Below, one piece after another: positions 1 through 8,118 of a DNA stretch of 36,405 bases; positions within the stretch are counted from its first letter, which is position 1; the number at the start of each line of letters is the position of its first letter. The notes under the pieces are model-generated. The model searched no databases. It was not told the DNA's origin and saw only the letters and a program-made list of their open reading frames with translations. Origin of the DNA: Methanobacteriota archaeon (GTDB lineage Archaea; Thermoplasmatota; Poseidoniia; Poseidoniales; Poseidoniaceae); contig PBGP02000001.1 in the NCBI GenBank assembly GCA_002720095.2, forward strand, positions 1 to 36,405. Reading direction: 5' to 3'. The position numbers and the translations under genes were made by a program.

Positions 1-2
1 AA

Positions 3-610
3 TTTCCTATGGATCCTTTCGAATGGATTGATTCGGATGGAGATGGATATGGAGATAATTCTGACGAATTTCCAATGGATCCTTTTGAATGGATTGATAC
101 GGATGAGGATGGATACGGTGATAATTCTGACGAATTTCCTACAGATCCAACAGAATGGATTGATTCGGATGGCGACGGATTTGGTGACAATTCGGATCAG
201 TTCCCACTAGATCCATTAGAATGGATAGATTCTGATGGAGATGGATATGGAGATAATTCTGACAATTGCCCCAATCAATATGGAGATTCATACATTGATT
301 TAGTTGGTTGTCCCGATTCAGATGGAGATGGATATGGAGATAATTCGGACCAGTTCCCACTAGATCCATTAGAATGGATTGATTCGGATGGAGATGGATT
401 TGGTGATAATTCTGATAATTGCCCCAATCAATATGGAGATTCATACATTGATTTGGTTGGTTGTCCCGATTCAGATGGAGATGGTTACAGTGGTTTAGGC
501 GATGATTTTCCATTAAATCCGACTGAATGGCTTGATTCCGATGGAGATGGATATGGAAATAATGGTGATGAATTCCCTAACGATTCTACACAATGGGTGG
601 ACGCTGATCA
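3..610 (+). repeat. In-frame tandem repeats in the surface protein gene
   Basis: The coding DNA is built of ~66-bp units encoding the Asp-rich 22-residue repeat. It also holds a larger direct repeat with a 153-bp (51-codon) period: 199-331 aligns with 352-484 with only a few differences. Both copies carry the NCPNQYGDSYIDLVGCPD insert. Spacing by whole codons keeps the frame. Confidence 0.85.
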
Positions 611-1790
611 AGATGGATATGGTGATAATCATGATGGTAATTTCCCTGATAATTGTTTGATGACACCTGTAAATGAATCTGTAGATGAGTTTGGATGTTC
701 TGATTCACAAAAAGATACTGACGAGGATGGAATTACTGATATTAATGATAATTGTAAATACATAAATGCAAGTGGTTGGGATATGAATCAAGATGGTTGT
801 ATTGATGATTCAGATAGTGATGGTTTGTTTGACAATGAGGATAACTGTAGATTTGAAGATGCAACATTATGGGATATGAATCAAGATGGATGTATTGATG
901 ATTCAGATGGTGATTTAATTAAGGATAATCTTGATGAGTGCATCATTCAAGATTCGTCAGGATATGATTCAGACGGAGATGGTTGTATTGATGATAGTGA
1001 TAATGATAAAATTCCAGATATATTTGACAATTGTAGATTCACTGATTCATCAGGTTTTGATTTAGATGCAGACGGTTGTTTAGATGATTCAGATGGTGAT
1101 AATATTACAGATAATTTTGATCAGTGTAATATGGAACAATCCACAGGTTTTGATTTAAATCGGGATGGCTGTATTGATGACAGTGATGATGATCAAATTA
1201 ATGACAAAAATGATGTTTGTCCCAAAACACCTACAGCTATGTCTGTAGATGAAAATGGATGTTCAAATTCACAATTAGATAGTGATTTAGACGGAGTAAT
1301 GGATGATGCTGATATTTGTAATGGTACCCAAACGAATGTTGATGTAGATAAAAATGGCTGTTCAAAATCACAACTAGATAGTGATTCAGATGGGGTATCA
1401 GATGATGAAGATCTTTGTAACAATACCCAAACGAATGTTGATGTAGATGAAAATGGCTGCACTTTACAATTACAATCTACAATATTAGAATCTTCAGGAG
1501 ATGAAGATATGCCAGTTGGATTAATTTCTGTAGTTGGTTTAGTGATAATTTCATTTATAATAGGTGGTTTAATGTTTTTAAGTAAGAATAAACAAAAGAG
1601 TGATGAATTCGGTGTTTACGAAAAAGAAGCTGAAAAGATGTTGGAAAATTCAATTCAAAAAGACAATCAAACTTTTCCTATTGGTGAATGGGTCGATGAT
1701 AATGGAGTACATTGGAGTAGGTCCGAAAACGGACCTTTGTACATGTGGAATCCTGAAGCTAATGTATGGGAACAGGTTCATCAAAACTAA
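3..1790 (+). CDS. Calcium-binding repeat surface protein, membrane anchored (5' partial)
   Basis: The reading frame is open to the left edge (codons at 3-8 continue the repeat before the first ATG at 9), so the N-terminus lies outside the window. The first ~200 visible residues are a ~22-residue tandem repeat of the form DSDGDGYGDNSDEFP.DP.EW. The next ~280 are thrombospondin type 3-like units (DxDxDGxxDxxDNC). The aspartate ladders are typical calcium-binding loops, and paired cysteines suggest disulfides outside the cell. A single hydrophobic helix (about residues 502-525 counted from position 9) is followed by a 68-residue cytoplasmic tail with several Trp (GEW, VHW, MWN, VWEQV). Likely a long, calcium-stiffened surface or adhesion stalk; the ligand is unknown. 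Its stop overlaps the convergent pyruvate kinase stop by four bases. Confidence 0.85.
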   Translation, partial: FPMDPFEWIDSDGDGYGDNSDEFPMDPFEWIDTDEDGYGDNSDEFPTDPTEWIDSDGDGFGDNSDQFPLDPLEWIDSDGDGYGDNSDNCPNQYGDSYIDLVGCPDSDGDGYGDNSDQFPLDPLEWIDSDGDGFGDNSDNCPNQYGDSYIDLVGCPDSDGDGYSGLGDDFPLNPTEWLDSDGDGYGNNGDEFPNDSTQWVDADQDGYGDNHDGNFPDNCLMTPVNESVDEFGCSDSQKDTDEDGITDINDNCKYINASGWDMNQDGCIDDSDSDGLFDNEDNCRFEDATLWDMNQDGCIDDSDGDLIKDNLDECIIQDSSGYDSDGDGCIDDSDNDKIPDIFDNCRFTDSSGFDLDADGCLDDSDGDNITDNFDQCNMEQSTGFDLNRDGCIDDSDDDQINDKNDVCPKTPTAMSVDENGCSNSQLDSDLDGVMDDADICNGTQTNVDVDKNGCSKSQLDSDSDGVSDDEDLCNNTQTNVDVDENGCTLQLQSTILESSGDEDMPVGLISVVGLVIISFIIGGLMFLSKNKQKSDEFGVYEKEAEKMLENSIQKDNQTFPIGEWVDDNGVHWSRSENGPLYMWNPEANVWEQVHQN

Positions 1791-3262
1791 TCTTTGATTA
1801 ATTCACCATTATTATCTAGCTTAAAAAAACGTACTGTATTAGTGGCTCCAGTTATTGCTCTGGGTGAGCCACTAACTGAAACTAATCTATCATTAGGTTT
1901 GATTTTCTCATGTATAAGTAACTGCTCAATTGCCTTAAGTATAGTTAACCGGCTTCTTTCCTCTTCTTGTACTAAGATTGATTCCACCCCCCAAAGAATA
2001 GTGTTTTTTCTCATAGTTTCAATTTTATTGGTCAAAACAGTAATTGGACAATTAGGTCTGTATGCTGAAACTAATCTTGCAGCATTTCCATTTTCACTAG
2101 CAACCAGTAATCTAGAAACATTTTCTTCGTTACTTAATGCAACACCTGCATGAGCTACAGCTCTAGTTGCCTTGTATTTTGAAAGTGCAGGTGGAGAATG
2201 TAGTGTGTCAAGACCCTGTTCAACGTGAGCACACACTTTACTCATTGTTCTTACAGCTTCAAGGGGATACTTTCCGCTAGCAGTTTCTCCAGATAACATC
2301 AATGCGCTGGTTCCCTGTCTAATCGCATTCGCAATATCAGTTACTTCTGCTCTAGTAGGTACAGGACTATTTGTCATCGATTCAAGAACTTGGGTCGCAA
2401 CGATTACAGGGAGCCCTCTTTCAAGGGTTTTTGAAATTAATTTTTCCTGAATTAACGGAACTTCTTCATAAGGTATTTCTACTCCTAAGTCACCTCTAGC
2501 CACCATTACTCCACTACAATTATTTAGTATATCTTCAAAGTTATTAATTGCAGCTGGATGCTCAATTTTAGCAATGATTGGTGTAAATTTCCCAGCTTCT
2601 TTGATTGCATTTATAGCCGGAATTAGATCATCAACGTTCCTAACATAAGACACTGCTATGAAATCTATTCCATTTTCAAGCGCGTGTTTAATAGATGCTA
2701 AATCTTTTTCACCAACTGAAGGTAAACTAACTAACGTACCTGGTACATTGACTCCTTTCCTACTGGAGATTTTTCCGGGTTCTATGACTTCACATGTAAC
2801 AACTGAGTTTTTTAATTTAGGTGATTTAATAACTTTTAATCTTACAGTTCCATCTGCGATTAAAATTGCGTCACTTTCATTTAGATCTTCTGAAAGTCCA
2901 GCATATCGAACAGGAATGTTATATTCATTAGTTTGACCATTATTGTCCATGATTTTGATTTCATTTTCCAATTCTTCATACCCACAATGTAGATGAACAA
3001 TATTATTTTTTCCGAGACTAATTTCTTCAGGAAAAGAACCGAGCCTTAATTTTGGTCCAGGTAGGTCAGCTAGGATGCCGATAGGTTTCCCAGATTTTTT
3101 TTCCACTTGTCTTAGTTTTTGAATTAGTTCTGTTTTCTGTTCTAAATTTCCGTGGCTATAATTCAATCTTGCAATGTTTAATCCAGCTGCAACGAGTGCT
3201 TCCAAAGTATCAATATTGTCACTGGCTGGTCCAATGGTTCCTATTATTCGAGTTCTTCTCAT
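1787..3262 (-). CDS. pyk: Pyruvate kinase
   Basis: 491 residues, the usual length. It catalyses phosphoenolpyruvate + ADP to pyruvate + ATP, the last step of glycolysis in the cytosol. Visible motifs are GTIGPAS near the N-terminus, NIARLNYSHG (residues 29-38), the substrate-binding lysine in IIAKIEHP (K232), the metal-binding MVARGDLGVE (253-262) and ATQVLESM/LMLSGETA. A B domain spans about 70-170 and a C-terminal regulatory-type domain follows. The start is taken at 3262 because AGGAGAGT lies just upstream (3266-3273) and a TATA-like box at 3295-3305; the longer frame to 3355 runs into tRNA-Ala. The common DGxDAVMLS stretch reads QGTSALMLS here, a mild departure. Confidence 0.95.
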   Translation of the reverse strand: MRRTRIIGTIGPASDNIDTLEALVAAGLNIARLNYSHGNLEQKTELIQKLRQVEKKSGKPIGILADLPGPKLRLGSFPEEISLGKNNIVHLHCGYEELENEIKIMDNNGQTNEYNIPVRYAGLSEDLNESDAILIADGTVRLKVIKSPKLKNSVVTCEVIEPGKISSRKGVNVPGTLVSLPSVGEKDLASIKHALENGIDFIAVSYVRNVDDLIPAINAIKEAGKFTPIIAKIEHPAAINNFEDILNNCSGVMVARGDLGVEIPYEEVPLIQEKLISKTLERGLPVIVATQVLESMTNSPVPTRAEVTDIANAIRQGTSALMLSGETASGKYPLEAVRTMSKVCAHVEQGLDTLHSPPALSKYKATRAVAHAGVALSNEENVSRLLVASENGNAARLVSAYRPNCPITVLTNKIETMRKNTILWGVESILVQEEERSRLTILKAIEQLLIHEKIKPNDRLVSVSGSPRAITGATNTVRFFKLDNNGELIKD

Positions 3263-3294
3263 GTTACTCTCCTGATAGTCATGTTTGATAATCT

Positions 3295-3305
3295 TATTAT
3301 ATATT
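3295..3305 (-). promoter_or_regulatory. TATA-like promoter element for pyruvate kinase
   Basis: The minus strand reads AATATATAATA in the spacer between tRNA-Ala and pyruvate kinase. It lies about 35 bases upstream of the chosen ATG, a spacing that allows a short leader with the AGGAGAGT ribosome binding site. Confidence 0.45.
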
Positions 3306-3318
3306 TTTTTAATATTAG

Positions 3319-3392
3319 TGGACGAGCCGAGATTTGAACTCGGGGCTTCTACCATGCCAAGGTAGCGATCTTCCAGGCTGATCTACACGCCC
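3319..3392 (-). tRNA. tRNA-Ala(GGC)
   Basis: A 74-nt cloverleaf. The acceptor GGGCGTG pairs with CTCGTCC (one U-U mismatch), and the D stem is GATC/GATC. The anticodon stem CTACC/GGTAG encloses loop TTGGCAT with anticodon GGC. The T arm is CCGAG-TTCAAAT-CTCGG and the discriminator is A. The third acceptor pair is G3-U70, the alanine identity element, which supports the call. CCA is not encoded. Confidence 0.93.
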
Positions 3393-3546
3393 AATGAGGC
3401 TACGATTTTTTCTCTTCATTTAATTTTTATCAGTAGTTTAATACTGCATCACTGATTATTATAACCTATTACTTTCAGGACTGTATGGTCCATAATAACT
3501 TTTATAGGCATTTAATCCAGGTGGTGTATTCATTTCAAATCATTTT

Positions 3547-4101
3547 GTGTCAGATCCAGAAAAATTTAAAGAATTTTTCAAGAATTTTCCTGTGCCAGAA
3601 GATTTACCAACGCTCAGTACTGATATTAAAAATAAAATCCTACAAATTGGAAAAAAAAATCCGAGGATCAAATTAAATTTCAAAAATATAAAATTTTATT
3701 GGCTAGATCCAACTGATAATAGGCTTGGAACCACAATTTTTAGTGATGATCTAAATGAACTTACGAGGAAAAGGATATTAAATCTACCATTAGGAAAAAC
3801 AGTAATTAAACTACATCCAATTCTTTTGGATGATGAAAAGTTGTATAATCATACTATGGTGCATGAACTATTACACGCATTTGGACTAATTGAACATAGT
3901 AAAGAGCATAGTGAATTAACAAATAAGGTTGCTCCTGCGCCATCACTATCTGAATCTAATGTTTTGAGATATTTGCAAGCAGTGATGATTTCTTCCACTG
4001 GAATTTTGAGTTGGAATTGTGATTTTTGTGGCCATGTTTGGACTAGAAATACTGTTAAAAAACCGAGATATTGTCCTAAGTGTAGATCTCTATTCAGATA
4101 G
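3547..4101 (+). CDS. Small zinc metallopeptidase with C-terminal zinc ribbon (SprT/WLM-like)
   Basis: 184 residues. The HExxH motif is HELLH (106-110), followed by H117 and H121 (HAFGLIEHSKEH), giving the third zinc ligand. A zinc ribbon sits at the C-terminus (C158-x2-C161 ... C176-x2-C179), as in SprT-like proteins. Those families include DNA-protein crosslink proteases, so a role in DNA-protein repair is possible but not shown. There is no signal peptide, so it is probably cytosolic. The start is GTG with no clear ribosome binding site; a TATA-like CTTTTATAGG near 3499-3508 would give a very short leader. It stands alone between tRNA genes on the other strand. Confidence 0.75.
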   Translation: MSDPEKFKEFFKNFPVPEDLPTLSTDIKNKILQIGKKNPRIKLNFKNIKFYWLDPTDNRLGTTIFSDDLNELTRKRILNLPLGKTVIKLHPILLDDEKLYNHTMVHELLHAFGLIEHSKEHSELTNKVAPAPSLSESNVLRYLQAVMISSTGILSWNCDFCGHVWTRNTVKKPRYCPKCRSLFR

Positions 4102-4106
4102 TATGG

Positions 4107-4276
4107 TGGGGGCACTGGGATTTGAACCCAGACCAGCGGATATCTTCTACTAATCAGTCTTCAAACAGGTCAGCGCTCCAGTTGGTCATCAGCAAGCAGC
4201 TTTCCTTCTGTCTTCATTCCTGTTTGAATCCCGTGCAACTGGAGCCCGCGATACTACCAGGTTATACTATACCCCC
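4107..4276 (-). tRNA. tRNA-Trp(CCA) with a 97-nt intron
   Basis: The 5' exon is 4239-4276 and the 3' exon 4107-4141; mature length is 73 nt. The acceptor GGGGGTA pairs with TGCCCCC, the anticodon stem GCGGG with TCCGC, and the T arm is CTGGG-TTCAAAT-CCCAG. Anticodon CCA lies in loop CTCCAG|A. The intron (4142-4238) sits between positions 37 and 38. Its junctions fold as a bulge-helix-bulge: bulge AGT on the 5' side, a four-base central helix with one mismatch, and bulge ATA on the 3' side, so it should be cut by the archaeal splicing endonuclease. A CCA is encoded directly after the discriminator A (4104-4106), possibly by chance. Confidence 0.92.
4160..4228 (-). ncRNA. C/D-box guide RNA within the tRNA-Trp intron
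   Basis: A 10-bp terminal stem (4219-4228 with 4160-4169) closes directly on a C-box-like ATGAAGA (4211-4217) and a D box CTGA (4170-4173). An internal TGATGA (4186-4191) serves as C'; a clear D' box is not seen. The stretch before box D (4175-4184) is complementary to the exon/intron sequence GCTCCAGTTG. Counting five nucleotides from box D pairs the guide with C34, the first anticodon base. In Haloferax and Pyrococcus the tRNA-Trp intron is an established C/D guide for its own tRNA; this copy shows the C34 guide, and I could not find a U39 guide. Confidence 0.8.
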
Positions 4277-4353
4277 ATAGGTGACCATGCGAAATCTAAC
4301 CGGCTTATAAGACAACGTTAATCAAAATTTCACTATTAGAAAGTTAGTTTAAA

Positions 4354-4461
4354 TCAGATCTTAGCTTCTCTTCTAGCTCTTTTTCTTCGGCGAAGTTTTT
4401 TCTTTCTCCACTTCCATCTCTGATTACCAGTTTTCTTCCAAGCACGAGAACCTCTCTTCAT
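4354..4461 (-). CDS. rpl41e: Ribosomal protein eL41-like, 35 residues
   Basis: A 35-codon frame encodes an extremely basic peptide with core RWKWRKKKLRRRKRARR. This fits the tiny archaeal eL41 proteins (W-(K/R)-rich single helix), which usually have ~25-37 residues. The ATG at 4461 is preceded by TATA-like CATATAG about 35 bases upstream on the minus strand, so it probably has its own promoter. It lies between tRNA-Trp and tRNA-Arg. It is easily missed by gene finders because of size. The alternative, a chance basic frame, is unlikely given the composition and the run of eL41-like residues. Confidence 0.75.
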   Translation of the reverse strand: MKRGSRAWKKTGNQRWKWRKKKLRRRKRARREAKI

Positions 4462-4540
4462 GGTAACGAGTGGGCGACTTACTTCCTCTATATGAGTGTG
4501 CTCACTCAAAAAACTATGAATTAGTATCAATACGTCTAAA

Positions 4541-4612
4541 CGGGCACACGGGGATTCGAACCCCGGTTGCCGGCTTAGAAGGCCAGCGTGATATCCACTA
4601 CACTATGCGCCC
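4541..4612 (-). tRNA. tRNA-Arg(UCU)
   Basis: A 72-nt cloverleaf with acceptor GGGCGCA/TGTGCCC, anticodon stem CTGGC/GCCGG and loop CTTCTAA (anticodon TCT). The T arm is CGGGG-TTCGAAT-CCCCG and the discriminator is G. No intron and no encoded CCA. Confidence 0.93.
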
Positions 4613-4706
4613 AGTCTACATGGGGTCGTAACGGTCTTATAACGATGTGTTGCTAGTAATAACCACTTCCCGTCAATTTGAAGGTAAGAACCTGTTCGAT
4701 TAGTAT

Positions 4707-6860
4707 ATGAGCAGAGGCATTATTGCGATTAATATTTTGTTAATATTGTTAATTCCTTCATTTGCAGCAGCAGTTCCAGTTTATGAAGAAATTCCTAAAT
4801 GGCAGATAATTCCAGAAGGTCAAACTTTTGAAGTCCCAACACAGGTCGTAAACGAAAGATACGATAAAATACCTTGGTGGTTAACAACCTCTCTCGATCA
4901 AAATAGGAATAAAATTCATGATTCATTAGAATCAGTTTCAGGGATTGTTTATGTTGGTCTTTCTTATGATCATACTCCAAATGACGAAGATATTAATTCA
5001 ATTATCAAATTAGGCTATACTGTAAATTTAGAGGTCCCTGAAATTGATGCCATTTTAATTGGTGCTGTAAATTCAACAGATATTTTTAAACTATCAAATT
5101 TAGATGGTGTGGTAATGGTTGAAAGATATGGAGAAGTGGTATTTTATGGGGATATACAAACACCTGCAGTAAAAGCTAGTAATTCAACAGAATATCCCGT
5201 TGGTGCTTGGGATTTTGGTGTTAGTGGAAAAGGGATAAATATTGCCTTGACAGACACAGGAGTAGATAATGAACACCCAGGTTTATCTGGAAAATTTGTA
5301 GCTGGATATGATGCTGTTTGTTTTGTACATTCTGACCCACAGTGCATACTTGCAGGAGGTCGGGAAGATGATGGGTCATTCGATCCTGACGATGGTAACC
5401 AGCATGGTACTGCATGCATGGGTATGGCTGCATCAACTGGAATAGAATCTGATGGTTCACAAAGTGATTTTTATGGTTCAGCACCAGATGCATCTCTAGT
5501 TGATGTACGTATAGGAACAGATGTAGGCGCAGGACCATTTGAAAACTATATAATTCCCCAAGATATTTATGAATCTGCAATGAATGGTGTACAGTGGATA
5601 ATTGATAATAAAGATACTGCTTGGTCGGGTGTTGATGAATCACTGTATGGCATAGATATCATATCATTATCTTGGGGGATTACTAGTCATGAAGATGGAG
5701 GAAGTGATGGCGAAGATCCTTTTAGTCGCTTATTAAATGTTGCAATGGAAGAGGGGGTGACGGTGAGTGTAGCTGCAGGAAATGACGGTCCAGATAACGA
5801 TGGTTTATCTGGAATGGGTTCCAGTAGTCTATCAATTACTGTAGGTGCTACTGATGATCAAAATACTATTGATAGGGAGGATGACACAATTGCTAGTTAT
5901 TCAAGTAGAGGTCCCCGACGGGATAATGGGAATAACAATCCTCTTGATGAATTCAAACCAGAGGTCACTGCCCCAGGTACGAATATAATTCAAGCAGAAG
6001 GTTGTGTAACTAGTGGGGCTTGTTCAAATATTATTGATGATGCATCTGAAAATACTTACACAGGTAGAGGAAGCGGAACATCCTATGCAACACCTGCTGT
6101 TACGGGTGTAATTGCATTGATGATGGAGGCAAATCCTGAATTATCACCACTGCAGATTAAGGAAATACTGAAACAAACGGCTGAAAGAAAAGGTGATCCC
6201 TATGATACAAGTATAGACCCATTTTGGAATGAAGACTTTGGCTGGGGAATGGTTGATGCTTATGAGGCTGTTAAATTATCATTGGATCTTAAAAATTCTG
6301 GAATTCCAATTGAAAAGTACTCTCCTTATTTGCAGTTGCATATATCTTCTTTTTTGCAAGACATACAGAACTCATCAGTAATTATTAACGGAATTTCTTG
6401 GGCTCAACAAGGAGAAATATCTCGTGTGGAATATAATTTAGATGGTGGTCCGTGGTATCAAGCAACATTTGAAGAAATTAACGAGACCTCTCAAAATTCC
6501 CCGTTTAATTGGACAGTAGAACTTGACACAAGTCAGTTGGCGGATAAAAATTACACAATGAAGATTAGAGCGGTTAGCTCAGCGGAAGAAACGGAGGAGT
6601 ATTCACTACTAAGTGTATTATCATTTAAAGGAACTCAGAATGAAAGCAATTCATCACAGAAAATTAATTTTTTCTTTATATTCATCTTAATCTCAATGTT
6701 AGGAATTGTGGTTTTAGCATTCATGTCTAGAACTAAAAAACCTAGATTACTACGTTCATTCGAAGTAAATGAGTATGGTGAATCACCTCATAGAAAAAAT
6801 GAAATTCTAGATGCAGAACTGCTAAATGTAGTAGATGAATTCGAAAAACAATCTGGATGA
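4707..6860 (+). CDS. Membrane-anchored subtilisin-like serine protease (S8)
   Basis: 717 residues. The N-terminus has a signal peptide (about 1-22). A segment at ~75-145 resembles an inhibitor I9-type propeptide, which normally folds the enzyme and is cut off. The S8 catalytic triad is complete: D183 in TDTGVD, H233 in QHGT and S459 in GTSYATP, with oxyanion asparagine N359 in AAGND. After the catalytic domain (to ~510) comes a beta-rich segment, then one transmembrane helix (about residues 648-669) and a ~47-residue cytoplasmic tail. It should act on the outside of the cell, anchored in the membrane, degrading proteins or maturing surface proteins. A T-rich run follows the stop. Confidence 0.93.
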   Translation: MSRGIIAINILLILLIPSFAAAVPVYEEIPKWQIIPEGQTFEVPTQVVNERYDKIPWWLTTSLDQNRNKIHDSLESVSGIVYVGLSYDHTPNDEDINSIIKLGYTVNLEVPEIDAILIGAVNSTDIFKLSNLDGVVMVERYGEVVFYGDIQTPAVKASNSTEYPVGAWDFGVSGKGINIALTDTGVDNEHPGLSGKFVAGYDAVCFVHSDPQCILAGGREDDGSFDPDDGNQHGTACMGMAASTGIESDGSQSDFYGSAPDASLVDVRIGTDVGAGPFENYIIPQDIYESAMNGVQWIIDNKDTAWSGVDESLYGIDIISLSWGITSHEDGGSDGEDPFSRLLNVAMEEGVTVSVAAGNDGPDNDGLSGMGSSSLSITVGATDDQNTIDREDDTIASYSSRGPRRDNGNNNPLDEFKPEVTAPGTNIIQAEGCVTSGACSNIIDDASENTYTGRGSGTSYATPAVTGVIALMMEANPELSPLQIKEILKQTAERKGDPYDTSIDPFWNEDFGWGMVDAYEAVKLSLDLKNSGIPIEKYSPYLQLHISSFLQDIQNSSVIINGISWAQQGEISRVEYNLDGGPWYQATFEEINETSQNSPFNWTVELDTSQLADKNYTMKIRAVSSAEETEEYSLLSVLSFKGTQNESNSSQKINFFFIFILISMLGIVVLAFMSRTKKPRLLRSFEVNEYGESPHRKNEILDAELLNVVDEFEKQSG

Positions 6861-6867
6861 AAATCCA

Positions 6868-6883
6868 TTTTTTTTCTATTTTT
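6868..6883 (+). terminator. Poly-T terminator after the protease gene
   Basis: Eight consecutive T then CTATTTTT lie 8 bases after the protease stop codon. Archaeal RNA polymerase terminates at T-rich runs without needing a hairpin. Confidence 0.5.
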
Positions 6884-6906
6884 AATCACACGAGAGTTTC
6901 AAGAGT

Positions 6907-6920
6907 GGGAGCGGACTCCC
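6907..6920 (+). promoter_or_regulatory. Small hairpin ahead of the aminotransferase gene
   Basis: GGGAG-CGGA-CTCCC forms a perfect five-pair stem with a four-base loop, ending 22 bases before the GTG start. It may be a leader structure or part of the upstream terminator; function unknown. Confidence 0.3.
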
Positions 6921-6942
6921 CCAACATGTAAGGATTAAGGAT

Positions 6943-8103
6943 GTGGGAATTTTGAGTGATGATTTTACAAAACGAGTTTTGTCTATTCAACCGACAGGTG
7001 TTAGAAAAATGTTTGATATGGCAGGTGATGACGTAATTTCATTTGGATTAGGGGAGCCTGATTTTCAGCCACCTCCCGTTGCAATTGAAGAATTTCATCA
7101 AGCTATGCTTGATGGCAGAAACAAATATACTACCACAGCAGGTTTACCTGAACTTAGGAAAAAAATCGCAGAGTCTTGGTCAGACTATGATTCGAGTTTA
7201 GATGAAAGAAATGTTTGCATGACAATGTCAGGCACAAATGCACTTTTTAATTGCTTTATGGCCTTGGTAGAATCTGGAGATAATGTACTAATCCCAGAAC
7301 CATATTTCCCCTTATATGGCCCCGATGTCAAACTTACGGGCGGAGAAGATAGGTATTATCCTTGTTTATTTGAAAATGAATTCATTCCATTAGTAGATGA
7401 TTTGGAAAGACTTGTTGATGAAAATACTAAAGCTATTGTTTACAACTTCCCTTCAAATCCAACAGGAGCCATGTTGACAATAGAACAGAGGGACTCTTTA
7501 CTTAATTTTGCAAAGAAACACAATCTTTGGATAATCTCCGACGAAGTGTATGATAGAATAATTTACGATGGTAAACATGTATCTTTTCTAGGAACAGGTT
7601 ATGAAAGATTATTACTAATTAATTCGTTTTCCAAGACTTTTGCGATGACAGGATGGAGAATAGGCTATGTGCTATCTCCGAATCTTTTAGCAATGGAGCA
7701 AATAATTAAGTTACAGTATTATTTAGCAGCATGCTCTAATGACGGAATGCAATATGCCGTATTATCTGCATTCGATCACGCTAAGGATTATCCTGAACAA
7801 ATGGCTTTAGAGTTTAAAGAACGAAGAGATTTAATTTGCGACAGATTGAACAGAATGCCAGGGGTAACGTGTCATATTCCAAAAGGCGCTTTCTATGTTT
7901 TCCCTAGGTTTTCTGTTAATGGAATGAATTCAGAAGAATTAGCACTTGAGTTACTGAAAGGAGGTGTTTTGTGCTCTCCAGGTTCAGCATTTGGTGAATC
8001 TGGTGAGGGTCACTTAAGATTCGCTTACACAATATCTAAGGAGGATATTTCAAGAGGAATGGATAAGGTTGAAGCAGTTCTAAATGAGCTTAGTGAATCA
8101 TAA
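6943..8103 (+). CDS. Class I/II PLP-dependent aminotransferase (aspartate aminotransferase-like)
   Basis: 386 residues, standard for fold-type I aminotransferases of the COG0436 kind. It moves an amino group between an amino acid and a 2-oxoacid in the cytosol; exact substrates cannot be read from sequence. Motifs are an N-terminal FGLGEPDF, NFPSNPTGA (168-176), SDEVYD (199-204) and SFSKTFAMTGWRIGY with the PLP lysine K231. The C-terminal substrate-binding arginine is probably in HLRFAYT. The start is GTG at 6943 after AAGGATTAAGG; TTG at 6952 is a possible alternative. An ATG at 6941 is out of frame and ends after four codons. It is followed immediately by a small membrane protein gene. Confidence 0.92.
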   Translation: MGILSDDFTKRVLSIQPTGVRKMFDMAGDDVISFGLGEPDFQPPPVAIEEFHQAMLDGRNKYTTTAGLPELRKKIAESWSDYDSSLDERNVCMTMSGTNALFNCFMALVESGDNVLIPEPYFPLYGPDVKLTGGEDRYYPCLFENEFIPLVDDLERLVDENTKAIVYNFPSNPTGAMLTIEQRDSLLNFAKKHNLWIISDEVYDRIIYDGKHVSFLGTGYERLLLINSFSKTFAMTGWRIGYVLSPNLLAMEQIIKLQYYLAACSNDGMQYAVLSAFDHAKDYPEQMALEFKERRDLICDRLNRMPGVTCHIPKGAFYVFPRFSVNGMNSEELALELLKGGVLCSPGSAFGESGEGHLRFAYTISKEDISRGMDKVEAVLNELSES

Positions 8104-8118
8104 TTGGGAGATGAGCTT

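Noticed and set aside
139-513. 124-residue minus-strand frame in the repeat gene
   Set aside because: Low-complexity His/Asn/Leu-rich mirror of the Asp-rich repeat on the coding strand.
1-1500. Possible CRISPR-like regular repeats
   Set aside because: The repeats are in-frame coding units without unique spacers of constant length.
3263-3355. N-terminal extension of pyruvate kinase to an ATG at 3355
   Set aside because: It runs into tRNA-Ala, and the ATG at 3262 has a proper ribosome binding site and family-matching start.
3431-3446. Inverted repeat CAGTA-TTTAAT-type hairpin after tRNA-Ala
   Set aside because: Only five pairs in AT-rich spacer; expected by chance and no clear role.
5221-5643. 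140-residue minus-strand frame inside the subtilase gene
   Set aside because: Antisense of the catalytic domain with biased His/Gln/Leu composition; no promoter or ribosome binding site.
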